Positions 33,501 through 47,200 of a stretch of 64,000 nucleotides of DNA are shown here, piece after piece. The stretch spans positions 29,784,329 to 29,848,328 of the forward strand of contig CM051028.1 in the NCBI GenBank assembly GCA_027627225.1. Direction: 5' to 3'. A model generated the notes under the pieces. It ran no database searches. It was not told where the DNA came from and saw only the letters and a list, made by a program, of their open reading frames with translations. The stretch's first letter is position 1, and each line of letters begins with the position of its first letter. The stretch is from Congeria kusceri (taxonomy: Eukaryota > Mollusca > Bivalvia > Myida > Dreissenidae). The translations under genes and the position numbers were made by a program.

Positions 33501-34387
33501 TTGTAGAAATTCGTTATCCTAGCTATGGAAGTAGAATATCTGCTGCTGAAGTTTATGTCACTAGGGCGGTAGCGTTGTAGCAATTCGTTATCCTAGCTAT
33601 GGAAGTAGAATATCGGTTGATGGAGTTGTTTTTTAACTTTGGCAGTAGGTTGTAGCAATTCGTTATCCTAAATTTGGAAGTACAATGTCTGCTGTTGGAG
33701 TTTATGTCACTAGGGCAGTTACGTTGTAGAAATTCGTTATCCTATCTATGGAAGTAGAATATCTGATATTGGAGTTTTTGTAACTTTGGCAGTAGTTTTG
33801 TAGCAATTCGTTATCCTATCTATGGAAGTAGAATATCTGATATTGGAGTTTTTGTAACTTTGGCAGTAACATTGTAGCAATTCGTTATCCTATCTATGGA
33901 AGTAGAATATCTGCTCTTGGAGTTTTTGCCATTTTGGCAGTAGTTTGTAACAATGCGTTGTAGCAATTCGTTATCCTATCTATGGAAGTAGAATATCTGC
34001 TCTTGGAGTTTTTGTCAGTTTGGTAGTAGTTTTGTTGCAATTCGTTATCCTAGCTATGTAAGTTGAGTATCTGCTGTTGGGAGTTTTTGTCACTCGGTGA
34101 ATAGCATAGTAGCAAGTCGTTTTTCGTAACTTTGGATTAAGCATATCTGATGTTGGAGTCTAATCAATAGGGAAGTAGCCTAGAGGCAATTCGTTTATCG
34201 TAACTATAGAACTAGCATATCTGATGTTAAAGTTTCGTCACTAACGTTACGGTAGTAGCGTAGAATTATTCGTTGATCGTAACTGTGGAACTAGCATATC
34301 TCCTTTTGGACTTGTGTCACTATGACACTTGCATAGAAGCTATTCGTTAATCGTAACAATAAAACTAGCATATATGATATTACAGGT
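29757..34387. repeat. Higher-order repeat unit 0 (4631 bp)
   Basis: B-monomer block 29757-30880 followed by a 74-bp-monomer (family C) block 30881-34387. The start word is TAGATCAACATTCCGTATC. Compared with unit 1, about 1.6 kb of the B block is missing (joined near 30665), while the C block is longer and has an internal 675-bp duplication beginning at 32201 and 32876. Confidence 0.93.
30881..34387. repeat. Satellite family C, 74-bp monomer, first block
   Basis: Monomer TTGGAAGTAGAATATCTGCT, GTTGGAGTTTATGTCACTAG, GGCAGTAGCGTTGTAGCAAT, TCGTTATCCTAGCTA. Variants alternate between a GTCACTAGGGCAG type and a TTTTTTAACTTTAGCAG type. The last ~300 bp are degenerate monomers (ACTAGCATATCTGATG and similar), an array edge that is nonetheless copied in every HOR unit. 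Confidence 0.93.
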
Positions 34388-37300
34388 TAGATCAACATTC
34401 CGTATCTATGTTAAGAGAGCAGAAACACATCCACAATCCGTATCTCTGTTACTAGGGCAGAAATACATGCACAATCCATTCGTACGTTACTTGGTCAGCA
34501 ATACATGCAAAGCGTTACTAGGGCAGCAATACATCCAAAATCCGTACTTTTTGTAACTTTCGCAGCAATACATCCACAATATGTATGTATTTTACTAAGG
34601 AAGTAAATACATGTACAATCCGTATATTTATTTTTTACTAGAGACTCAATGCATCCACAATATGTATGTATTTTACTAAGGAAGCAATACATCCACAATC
34701 TTTACATACGTTACTAGGGCAGCAATACATCCACAATGTCACTAGGACAGTAATAGATTCAATATCCGAATCTATGTTACAAGGGCAGCACATATTCCAG
34801 AGCGTCACTTGGGCAATAATACATCTACAATCCGTATCTATGTTATTACTGCAGCAATACATTCATAATCCATGTCTACCTTTCTAGAGCAGAAATGCAA
34901 TCACAACATTATTTGGACAGCAATAAATCCACAATGTAACTAGTACAGTGTTACACACACAATCCGTATCTACGTGACTTGGGCAGCAATACACACAAAA
35001 TCTCACTTGGGCAGTAAAACATCCAAAATCCGTATCTATGTCACTAATGCAGTAATTCATCCACAGTCCGTATCTACGGGACAAGGGAAGCAAAATATCG
35101 ATAATCAGAATCCATGTTACTAAGACTGCAATATATCCACAAACCACATCCACGTTACTATGGCAGCAATACATTCACAATGCGATGTACTAGGGCTTCA
35201 ATTAATCCACAATCCGTATCTAAGTTACAACGCCAATAATGCATCCACAATCCTTATCTGGGTTATTAGGGCAGCAATACATCCACAATCCGTATCCATG
35301 TTACCATCCACAATCAGAATGTACATTACCAGGGCTTCAATACATCCACAATCCGTATCTAAGTTACAATGGCAAAAACACATCCACAGTCCGTATCTAC
35401 GTTACTAGGGCAGCAATACATCCACAATCCGTATCTATGTTTCGTGTGCAGCATTTGCATCCACAATCCGTATCTATGTTACCAGGGCTGCAATACATCC
35501 TCAATCCGTATCCAGGTTACCATCCACAATCAGAATCAACGCTACTGAGGCAGGAATACATCCACAATCCATATCCACGTTACCAGGGCTAGAATAAATC
35601 TTCAATCCGTATCTATGTTACTAGAACAGCAATACAACCACAATCCGTATGAACGTTACTGTGGCAGTAATACACCCACAGCTTCACAAGGGCAGGTATA
35701 CATCCACAGTCCGTATAGATGTCACAACTGCAGCAATACATTCACAATCCGTATCTACGTTACTAGGACAGATTGGGAAATACATTCACAATCCCTATAG
35801 ATGTCACTACAGCAGCAAAACATCCACAATCCGTATCTACGTTGCTTTGATAGATACTAGGGCAGCAATACATTTACAATCCGTATACACGTTACCAGGG
35901 CAAAAACACAACCTCACTCCGTACCTAAATTACTAGGGCAGCAATATATCCACAATCCGTATCTAGGATACTAAGGCAGCACAAGGTTTTTCCACAACGT
36001 TACTTTGGCAGTAAAACACCCACAATACGTATCCACGCTACTAAAGAAACAATACATCCACACTCCGTATCTACGATATATGGGCAGCGATACATCTACA
36101 ATCAGTATCCTCGATACTAGAGCAGCTATGCATTCACAATCAGTATCGACGATACTAGAGCAGCAATACATCCACAATCAGTATCTGAGATACTAGAGCA
36201 GCTACACATCCACAATCAGTATCTGCGATACTAGAGCAGCTATACATTCACAATCAGTACCGACGATACTAGAGCAGCTATGCATTTATAATCAGTATCG
36301 GCGAGACTAGAGCAGCTATGCATTTTGAATCAGCATCGACGATACTAGAGCAGCAATACATAGACAATCAGTATCAGCGATACTAGAGCAGCTATACATT
36401 CACAATCAGTACCGACGATACTAGAGCAGCTATGCATTTATAATCAGTATCCGCTAGACTAGAGCAGCTATGCATTTACAATCAGCATCGACGATACTAG
36501 AGCAGCAATACATTCACAATCAGTACCTTCGATACAAGAGCAGCTATGCATTCACAATCAGTATCTGCGATAGTAGAGCAGCAATACATTCACAATCAGT
36601 ATCTTCGATAGAAGAGCAGCTACGCATCCACAATCAGTATCGTCCATACTAGAGCAGCTATACATTCACAATCAGTATCCGCAATACTAGAGCAGCTATA
36701 CTAGTAGACATTCACAATCAGTATCTGCGATGCTAAAGCAGCAACACATCCACAGTCAGTATCTACCAAAACAGTACTAGAGCAGCTATACATTCACAAT
36801 CAGTGTCTACGATACTAGAGCAGCAGCTGCTATTCATCCACAATCAGTATCAACCGTACGTTACTAGATCAGCTATACGTCAGTATTTACGATACTTGAG
36901 CAGTTATACATTCACAATCAGTATCTACCGTACGATATTAGATAAGCTATACATCCACAATCAATATCAACCGTACGTTACTAGATCAGCTATACATCAG
37001 TATTTACGATACTAGAGCAGCTATACATCCACAATCAGTATCTTTGGAAGTAGAATATCTGCTGTTGGAGTTTTAGTCACTATGGCAGTAGCATATAAGC
37101 AATTCATTATCCTATCTATGGATGTAGAATATCTGCGGTTGGAGTTTTTGTCACATTGGCAGTAGCGTTGTAGCAATTCATTATCCTATAGCTTTGGAAG
37201 TTGGAGTTTTTGTCGCTATGTCAGAAGCGTTGTAGCAATTCGTAATCCTATCTTTGGAAGTACATGTAGAATAGTTGTTGTTGGAGTTTTTGTCACTACG

Positions 37301-39303
37301 GCAGTAGCGTTAGAGCAATTCGTTATCCTATCTATGGCAGTAGAATATCTGCTCTTGGAGTTTATGTCACTTTGGCAGTAGCGTTGTAGTAATTAATTAT
37401 CCTATCTCTGGAAATAGAATATCTGTTGTTGGAGTTTTGTAGCTTTGGCAGTAGCGTTCAAGCAATTCGTTATCCTATCTATGGAAGTAGAATATCTGTT
37501 GTTGGAGTTTTTGTCACATTGGCAGTAGCATTGTAGTAAGTAATTATCCTATCTATGGAAGTAGAATATCTGCTGTTGGAGTTTATATCACTAGGGCAGT
37601 AGCGTTGTAGAAATTTGCTATCCTAGCTATGGAAGTAGAATATTTGCTCTTGGAGTTTTTGCAACTTTGGCAGTAGCGTTGTAGCAATTCGTTATCCTAT
37701 CTATGGAAGTAGAATATCTGCTGTTGGAGTTTAGGTCACTAGGGCAGTTGCGTTGTAGCAATTCGTTATCCTAGCTATGGAAGTAGAATATCGGTTGTTG
37801 GAGTTTTTTAACTTTAGCAATAGCGTTGTAGAAATTCGTTATCCTAGCTATGGAAGTAGAATATCTGCTGTTGGAGTTTATGTCACTAGGGCAGTAGCGT
37901 TGTAGAAATTCGTTATCCTATCTATGGAAGTAGAATATTTGCTCTTGGAGTTTTTGTAACTTTTGCAGTAGCATTGTAGCAATTCGTTATCCTATCTATG
38001 GAAGTAGAATATCTGCTGTTGGAGCTTATGTCACTAGGGCAGTTGCGTTGTAGCAATTCGTTATCCTAGCTATGGAAGTAGAATATCGGTTGTTGGAGTT
38101 TTTTAACTTTAGCAGTAGCGTTGTAGAAATTCGTTATCCTAGGTATGGAAGTAGAATATCTGCTGTTGGAGTTTATGTCACAATGGCAGTAGCGTTGTAG
38201 CAATTCGTTATCCTAGCTATGGAAGTAGAATATCTGCTGTTGAAGTTTTTTTTAACTTTAGCAGTATCGTTGCAGCAATTCGTTATCCTAGCTATGGAAG
38301 TAGAATATCTGCTGTTGGAGCTTATGTCACTAGGGCAGTAGCGTTGTAGCAATTCGTTATCCTAGCTATGGAAGTAGAATATCGGTCGTTGGAGTTTTTT
38401 AACTTAAGCAGTAGCGTTGTAGAAATTCGTTATCCTAGCTATGGAAGTAGAATATCTGCTGCTGAAGTTTATGTCACTAGGGCGGTAGCGTTGTAGCAAT
38501 TCGTTATCCTAGTTATGGAAGTAGAATATCGGTTGATGGAGTTTTTTTTAACTTTGGCAGTAGCGTTGTAGCAATTCGTTATCCTAAATTTGGAAGAACA
38601 ATGTCTGCTGTTGGAGTTTATGTCACTAGGGCAGTTGCGTTGTAGAAATTCGTTATCCTATCTATGGAAGTAGAATATCTGATATTGGAGTTTTTGTAAC
38701 TTTGGCAGTAGTTTTGTAGCAATTCGTTATCCTATCTATGGAAGTAGAATATCTGATATTGGAGTTTTTGTAACTTTGGTAGTAACATTGTAGCAATTCG
38801 TTATCCTATCTATGGAAGTAGAATATCTGCTCTTGGAGTTTTTGCCATTTTGGCAGTAGTTTGTAACAATGCGTTGTAGCAATTCGTTATCCTATCTATG
38901 GAAGTAGAATATCTGCTCTTGGAGTTTTTGTCAGTTTGGTAGTAGTTTTGTTGCAATTCGTTATCCTAGCTATGTAAGTTGAGTATCTGCTGTTGGGAGT
39001 TTTTGTCACTCGGTGAATAGCATAGTAGCAAGTCGTTTTACGTAACTTTGGATTAAGCATATCTGATGTTGGAGTCTAATCAATAGGGAAGTAGCCTAGA
39101 GGCAATTCGTTTATCGTAACTATAGAACTAGCATATCTGATGGTAAAGTTTCGTCACTAACGTTACGGTAGTAGCGTAGAATTATTCGTTGATCGTAACT
39201 GTGGAACTAGCATATCTCCTTTTGGACTTGTGTCACTATGACACTTGCATAGAAGCTATTCGTTAATCGTAACAATAAAACTAGCATATCTGATATTACA
39301 GGT
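34388..39303. repeat. Higher-order repeat unit 1 (4916 bp)
   Basis: B block 34388-37043, C block 37044-39303. Within the B block the monomer changes from CCGTATCTACGTTACTAGGG to CAGTATCGACGATACTAGAG at about 36.1 kb. Lacks a 43-bp B segment and about 729 bp of C monomers found in units 3 and 4. Confidence 0.95.
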
Positions 39304-42300
39304 TAGATCAACATTCCGTATCTATGTTAAGAGAGCAGAAACACATCCACAATCCGTATCTCTGTTACTAGGGCAGAAATACATGCACAATCCATTCGTA
39401 CGTTACTTGGTCAGCAATACATGCAAAGCGTTACTAGGGCAGTAATACATCCAAAATCCGTACTTTTTGTAACTTTCGCAGCAATACATCCACAATATGT
39501 ATGTATTTTACTAAGGAAGTAAATACATGTACAATCCGTATATTTATTTTTTACTAGGGACTCAATGCATCCACAATATGTATGTATTTTACTAAGGAAG
39601 CAATACATCCACAATCTTTACATACGTTACTAGGGCAGCAATACATCCACAATGTCACTAGGACAGTAATAGATTCAATATCCGAATCTATGTTACAAGG
39701 GCAGCACATATTCCAGAGCGTCACTTGGGCAATAATACATCTACAATCCGTATCTATGTTATTACTGCAGCAATACATTCATAATCCATGTCTACCTTTC
39801 TAGAGCAGAAATGCAATCACAACATTATTTGGACAGCAATACATCCACAATGTAACTAGTACAGTGTTACACACACAATCCGTATCTACGTGACTTGGGC
39901 AGCAATACACACAAAATCTCACTTGGGCAGTAAAACATCCAAAATCCGTATCTATGTCACTAATGCAGTAATTCATCCACAGTCCGTATCTACGGGACAA
40001 GGGAAGCAAAATATCGATAATCAGAATCCATGTTACTAAGACTGCAATATATCCACAAACCACATCCACGTTACTATGGCAGCAATACATTCACAATGCG
40101 ATGTACTAGGGCTTCAATTAATCCACAATCCGTATCTAAGTTACAATGGCAATAATGCATCCACAATCCTTATCTGGGTTATTAGGGCAGCAATACATCC
40201 ACAATCCGTATCCATGTTACCATCCACAATCAGAATGTACATTACCAGGGCTTCAATACATCCACAATCCGTATCTAAGTTACAATGGCAAAAACACATC
40301 CACAGTCCGTATCTACGTTACTAGGGCAGCAATACATCCACAATCCGTATCTATGTTTCGTGTGCAGCATTTGCATCCACAATCCGTATCTATGTTACCA
40401 GGGCTGCAATACATCCTCAATCCGTATCCAGGTTACCATCCACAATCAGAATCAACGCTACTGAGGCAGGAATACATCCACAATCCATATCCACGTTACC
40501 AGGGCTAGAATAAATCTTCAATCCGTATCTATGTTACTAGAACAGCAATACAACCACAATCCGTATGAACGTTACTGTGGCAGTAATACACCCACAGCTT
40601 CACAAGGGCAGGTATACATCCACAGTCCGTATAGATGTCACAACTGCAGCAATACATTCACAATCCGTATCTACGTTACTAGGACAGATTGGGAAATACA
40701 TTCACAATCCCTATAGATGTCACTACAGCAGCAAAACATCCACAATCCGTATCTACGTTGCTTTGATAGATACTAGGGCAGCAATACATTTACAATCCGT
40801 ATACACGTTACCAGGGCAAAAACACAACCTCACTCCGTACCTAAATTACTAGGGCAGCAATATATCCACAATCCGTATCTAGGATACTAAGGCAGCACAA
40901 GGTTTTTCCACAACGTTACTTTGGCAGTAAAACACCCACAATACGTATCCACGCTACTAAAGAAACAATACATCCACACTCCGTATCTACGATATATGGG
41001 CAGCGATACATCTACAATCAGTATCCTCGATACTAGAGCAGCTATGCATTCACAATCAGTATCGACGATACTAGAGCAGCAATACATCCACAATCAGTAT
41101 CTGAGATACTAGAGCAGCTACACATCCACAATCAGTATCTGCGATACTAGAGCAGCTATACATTCACAATCAGTACCGACGATACTAGAGCAGCTATGCA
41201 TTTATAATCAGTATCGGCGAGACTAGAGCAGCTATGCATTTTGAATCAGCATCGACGATACTAGAGCAGCAATACATAGACAATCAGTATCAGCGATACT
41301 AGAGCAGCTATACATTCACAATCAGTACCGACGATACTAGAGCAGCTATGCATTTATAATCAGTATCCGCTAGACTAGAGCAGCTATGCATTTACAATCA
41401 GCATCGACGATACTAGAGCAGCAATACATTCACAATCAGTACCTTCGATACAAGAGCAGCTATGCATTCACAATCAGTATCTGCGATAGTAGAGCAGCAA
41501 TACATTCACAATCAGTATCTTCGATAGAAGAGCAGCTACGCATCCACAATCAGTATCGTCCATACTAGAGCAGCTATACATTCACAATCAGTATCCGCAA
41601 TACTAGAGCAGCTATACTAGTAGACATTCACAATCAGTATCTGCGATGCTAAAGCAGCAACACATCCACAGTCAGTATCTACCAAAACAGTACTAGAGCA
41701 GCTATACATTCACAATCAGTGTCTACGATACTAGAGCAGCAGCTGCTATTCATCCACAATCAGTATCAACCGTACGTTACTAGATCAGCTATACGTCAGT
41801 ATTTACGATACTTGAGCAGTTATACATTCACAATCAGTATCTACCGTACGATATTAGATAAGCTATACATCCACAATCAATATCAACCGTACGTTACTAG
41901 ATCAGCTATACATCAGTATTTACGATACTAGAGCAGCTATACATCCACAATCAGTATCTTTGGAAGTAGAATATCTGCTGTTGGAGTTTTAGTCACTATG
42001 GCAGTAGCATATAAGCAATTCATTATCCTATCTATGGATGTAGAATATCTGCGGTTGGAGTTTTTGTCACATTGGCAGTAGCGTTGTAGCAATTCATTAT
42101 CCTATAGCTTTGGAAGTTGGAGTTTTTGTCGCTATGTCAGAAGCGTTGTAGCAATTCGTAATCCTATCTTTGGAAGTACATGTAGAATAGTTGTTGTTGG
42201 AGTTTTTGTCACTACGGCAGTAGCGTTAGAGCAATTCGTTATCCTATCTATGGCAGTAGAATATCTGCTCTTGGAGTTTATGTCACTTTGGCAGTAGCGT

Positions 42301-44220
42301 TGTAGTAATTAATTATCCTATCTCTGGAAATAGAATATCTGTTGTTGGAGTTTTGTAGCTTTGGCAGTAGCGTTCAAGCAATTCGTTATCCTATCTATGG
42401 AAGTAGAATATCTGTTGTTGGAGTTTTTGTCACATTGGCAGTAGCATTGTAGTAAGTAATTATCCTATCTATGGAAGTAGAATATCTGCTGTTGGAGTTT
42501 ATATCACTAGGGCAGTAGCGTTGTAGAAATTTGCTATCCTAGCTATGGAAGTAGAATATTTGCTCTTGGAGTTTTTGCAACTTTGGCAGTAGCGTTGTAG
42601 CAATTCGTTATCCTATCTATGGAAGTAGAATATCTGCTGTTGGAGTTTAGGTCACTAGGGGCAGTTGCGTTGTAGCAATTCGTTATCCTAGCTATGGAAG
42701 TAGAATATCGGTTGTTGGAGTTTTTTAACTTTAGCAATAGCGTTGTAGAAATTCGTTATCCTAGCTATGGAAGTAGAATATCTGCTGTTGGAGTTTATGT
42801 CACTAGGGCAGTAGCGTTGTAGAAATTCGTTATCCTATCTATGGAAGTAGAATATTTGCTCTTGGAGTTTTTGTAACTTTTGCAGTAGCATTGTAGCAAT
42901 TCGTTATCCTATCTATGGAAGTAGAATATCTGCTGTTGGAGCTTATGTCACTAGGGCAGTTGCGTTGTAGCAATTCGTTATCCTAGCTATGGAAGTAGAT
43001 ATCGGTTGTTGGAGTTTTTTAACTTTAGCAGTAGCGTTGTAGAAATTCGTTATCCTAGGTATGGAAGTAGAATATCTGCTGTTGGAGTTTATGTCACAAT
43101 GGCAGTAGCGTTGTAGCAATTCGTTATCCTAGCTATGGAAGTAGAATATCTGCTGTTGAAGTTTTTTTTAACTTTAGCAGTATCGTTGCAGCAATTCGTT
43201 ATCCTAGCTATGGAAGTAGAATATCTGCTGTTGGAGCTTATGTCACTAGGGCAGTAGCGTTGTAGCAATTCGTTATCCTAGCTATGGAAGTAGAATATCG
43301 GTCGTTGGAGTTTTTTAACTTAAGCAGTAGCGTTGTAGAAATTCGTTATCCTAGCTATGGAAGTAGAATATCTGCTGCTGAAGTTTATGTCACTAGGGCG
43401 GTAGCGTTGTAGCAATTCGTTATCCTAGTTATGGAAGTAGAATATCGGTTGATGGAGTTTTTTTTAACTTTGGCAGTAGCGTTGTAGCAATTCGTTATCC
43501 TAAATTTGGAAGAACAATGTCTGCTGTTGGAGTTTATGTCACTAGGGCAGTTGCGTTGTAGAAATTCGTTATCCTATCTATGGAAGTAGAATATCTGATA
43601 TTGGAGTTTTTGTAACTTTGGCAGTAGTTTTGTAGCAATTCGTTATCCTATCTATGGAAGTAGAATATCTGATATTGGAGTTTTTGTAACTTTGGTAGTA
43701 ACATTGTAGCAATTCGTTATCCTATCTATGGAAGTAGAATATCTGCTCTTGGAGTTTTTGCCATTTTGGCAGTAGTTTGTAACAATGCGTTGTAGCAATT
43801 CGTTATCCTATCTATGGAAGTAGAATATCTGCTCTTGGAGTTTTTTGTCAGTTTGGTAGTAGTTTTGTTGCAATTCGTTATCCTAGCTATGTAAGTTGAG
43901 TATCTGCTGTTGGGAGTTTTTGTCACTCGGTGAATAGCATAGTAGCAAGTCGTTTTACGTAACTTTGGATTAAGCATATCTGATGTTGGAGTCTAATCAA
44001 TAGGGAAGTAGCCTAGAGGCAATTCGTTTATCGTAACTATAGAACTAGCATATCTGATGGTAAAGTTTCGTCACTAACGTTACGGTAGTAGCGTAGAATT
44101 ATTCGTTGATCGTAACTGTGGAACTAGCATATCTCCTTTTGGACTTGTGTCACTATGACACTTGCATAGAAGCTATTCGTTAATCGTAACAATAAAACTA
44201 GCATATCTGATATTACAGGT
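39304..44220. repeat. Higher-order repeat unit 2 (4917 bp)
   Basis: B block 39304-41959, C block 41960-44220. Nearly identical to unit 1. I noticed single-base length differences at homopolymers or short runs, such as TAGGGGCAG near 42657, GTAGATATCGG near 42996, and TTTTTTGTCAG near 43842. Confidence 0.95.
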
Positions 44221-47200
44221 TAGATCAACATTCCGTATCTATGTTAAGAGAGCAGAAACACATCCACAATCCGTATCTCTGTTACTAGGGCAGAAATACA
44301 TGCACAATCCATTCGTACGTTACTTGGTCAGCAATACATGCAAAGCGTTACTAGGGCAGTAATACATCCAAAATCCGTACTTTTTGTAACTTTCGCAGCA
44401 ATACATCCACAATATGTATGTATTTTACTAAGGAAGTAAATACATGTACAATCCGTATATTTATTTTTTACTAGGGACTCAATGCATCCACAATATGTAT
44501 GTATTTTACTAAGGAAGCAATACATCCACAATCTTTACATACGTTACTAGGGCAGCAATACATCCACAATGTCACTAGGACAGTAATAGATTCAATATCC
44601 GAATCTATGTTACAAGGGCAGCACATATTCCAGAGCGTCACTTGGGCAATAATACATCTACAATCCGTATCTATGTTATTACTGCAGCAATACATTCATA
44701 ATCCATGTCTACCTTTCTAGAGCAGAAATGCAATCACAACATTATTTGGACAGCAATACATCCACAATGTAACTAGTACAGTGTTACACACACAATCCGT
44801 ATCTACGTGACTTGGGCAGCAATACACACAAAATCTCACTTGGGCAGTAAAACATCCAAAATCCGTATCTATGTCACTAATGCAGTAATTCATCCACAGT
44901 CCGTATCTACGGGACAAGGGAAGCAAAATATCGATAATCAGAATCCATGTTACTAAGACTGCAATATATCCACAAACCACATCCACGTTACTATGGCAGC
45001 AATACATTCACAATGCGATGTACTAGGGCTTCAATTAATCCACAATCCGTATCTAAGTTACAATGGCAATAATGCATCCACAATCCTTATCTGGGTTATT
45101 AGGGCAGCAATACATCCACAATCCGTATCCATGTTACCATCCACAATCAGAATGTACATTACCAGGGCTTCAATACATCCACAATCCGTATCTAAGTTAC
45201 AATGGCAAAAACACATCCACAGTCCGTATCTACGTTACTAGGGCAGCAATACATCCACAATCCGTATCTATGTTTCGTGTGCAGCATTTGCATCCACAAT
45301 CCGTATCTATGTTACCAGGGCTGCAATACATCCTCAATCCGTATCCAGGTTACCATCCACAATCAGAATCAACGCTACTGAGGCAGGAATACATCCACAA
45401 TCCATATCCACGTTACCAGGGCTAGAATAAATCTTCAATCCGTATCTATGTTACTAGAACAGCAATACAACCACAATCCGTATGAACGTTACTGTGGCAG
45501 TAATACACCCACAGCTTCACAAGGGCAGGTATACATCCACAGTCCGTATAGATGTCACAACTGCAGCAATACATTCACAATCCGTATCTACGTTACTAGG
45601 ACAGATTGGGAAATACATTCACAATCCCTATAGATGTCACTACAGCAGCAAAACATCCACAATCCGTATCTACGTTGCTTTGATAGATACTAGGGCAGCA
45701 ATACATTTACAATCCGTATACACGTTACCAGGGCAAAAACACAACCTCACTCCGTACCTAAATTACTAGGGCAGCAATATATCCACAATCCGTATCTAGG
45801 ATACTAAGGCAGCACAAGGTTTTTCCACAACGTTACTTTGGCAGTAAAACACCCACAATACGTATCCACGCTACTAAAGAAACAATACATCCACACTCCG
45901 TATCTACGATATATGGGCAGCGATACATCTACAATCAGTATCCTCGATACTAGAGCAGCTATGCATTCACAATCAGTATCGACGATACTAGAGCAGCAAT
46001 ACATCCACAATCAGTATCTGAGATACTAGAGCAGCTACACATCCACAATCAGTATCTGCGATACTAGAGCAGCTATACATTCACAATCAGTACCGACGAT
46101 ACTAGAGCAGCTATGCATTTATAATCAGTATCGGCGAGACTAGAGCAGCTATGCATTTTGAATCAGCATCGACGATACTAGAGCAGCAATACATAGACAA
46201 TCAGTATCAGCGATACTAGAGCAGCTATACATTCACAATCAGTACCGACGATACTAGAGCAGCTATGCATTTATAATCAGTATCCGCTAGACTAGAGCAG
46301 CTATGCATTTACAATCAGCATCGACGATACTAGAGCAGCAATACATTCACAATCAGTACCTTCGATACAAGAGCAGCTATGCATTCACAATCAGTATCTG
46401 CGATAGTAGAGCAGCAATACATTCACAATCAGTATCTTCGATAGAAGAGCAGCTACGCATCCACAATCAGTATCGTCCATACTAGAGCAGCTATACATTC
46501 ACAATCAGTATCCGCAATACTAGAGCAGCTATACTAGTAGACATTCACAATCAGTATCTGCGATGCTAAAGCAGCAACACATCCACAGTCAGTATCTACC
46601 AAAACAGTACTAGAGCAGCTATACATTCACAATCAGTGTCAACGATACTAGAGCAGCAGCTGCTATTCATCCACAATCAGTATCAACCGTACGTTACTAG
46701 ATCAGCTATACGTCAGTATTTACGATACTTGAGCAGTTATACATTCACAATCAGTATCTACCGTACGATATTAGATAAGCTATACATCCACAATCAATAT
46801 CAACCGTACGTTACTAGATCAGCTATACATCAGTATTTACGATACTAGAGCAGCTATACATCCACAATCAGTATCTACCGTACGATACTTGAACAGCTAT
46901 ACATCCACAATCAGTATCTTTGGAAGTAGAATATCTGCTGTTGGAGTTTTAGTCACTATGGCAGTAGCATATAAGCAATTCATTATCCTATCTATGGATG
47001 TAGAATATCTGCGGTTGGAGTTTTTGTCACATTGGCAGTAGCGTTGTAGCAATTCATTATCCTATAGCTTTGGAAGTTGGAGTTTTTGTCGCTATGTCAG
47101 AAGCGTTGTAGCAATTCGTAATCCTATCTTTGGAAGTACATGTAGAATATTTGTTGTTGGAGTTTTTGTCACTACGGCAGTAGCGTTAGAGCAATTCGTT

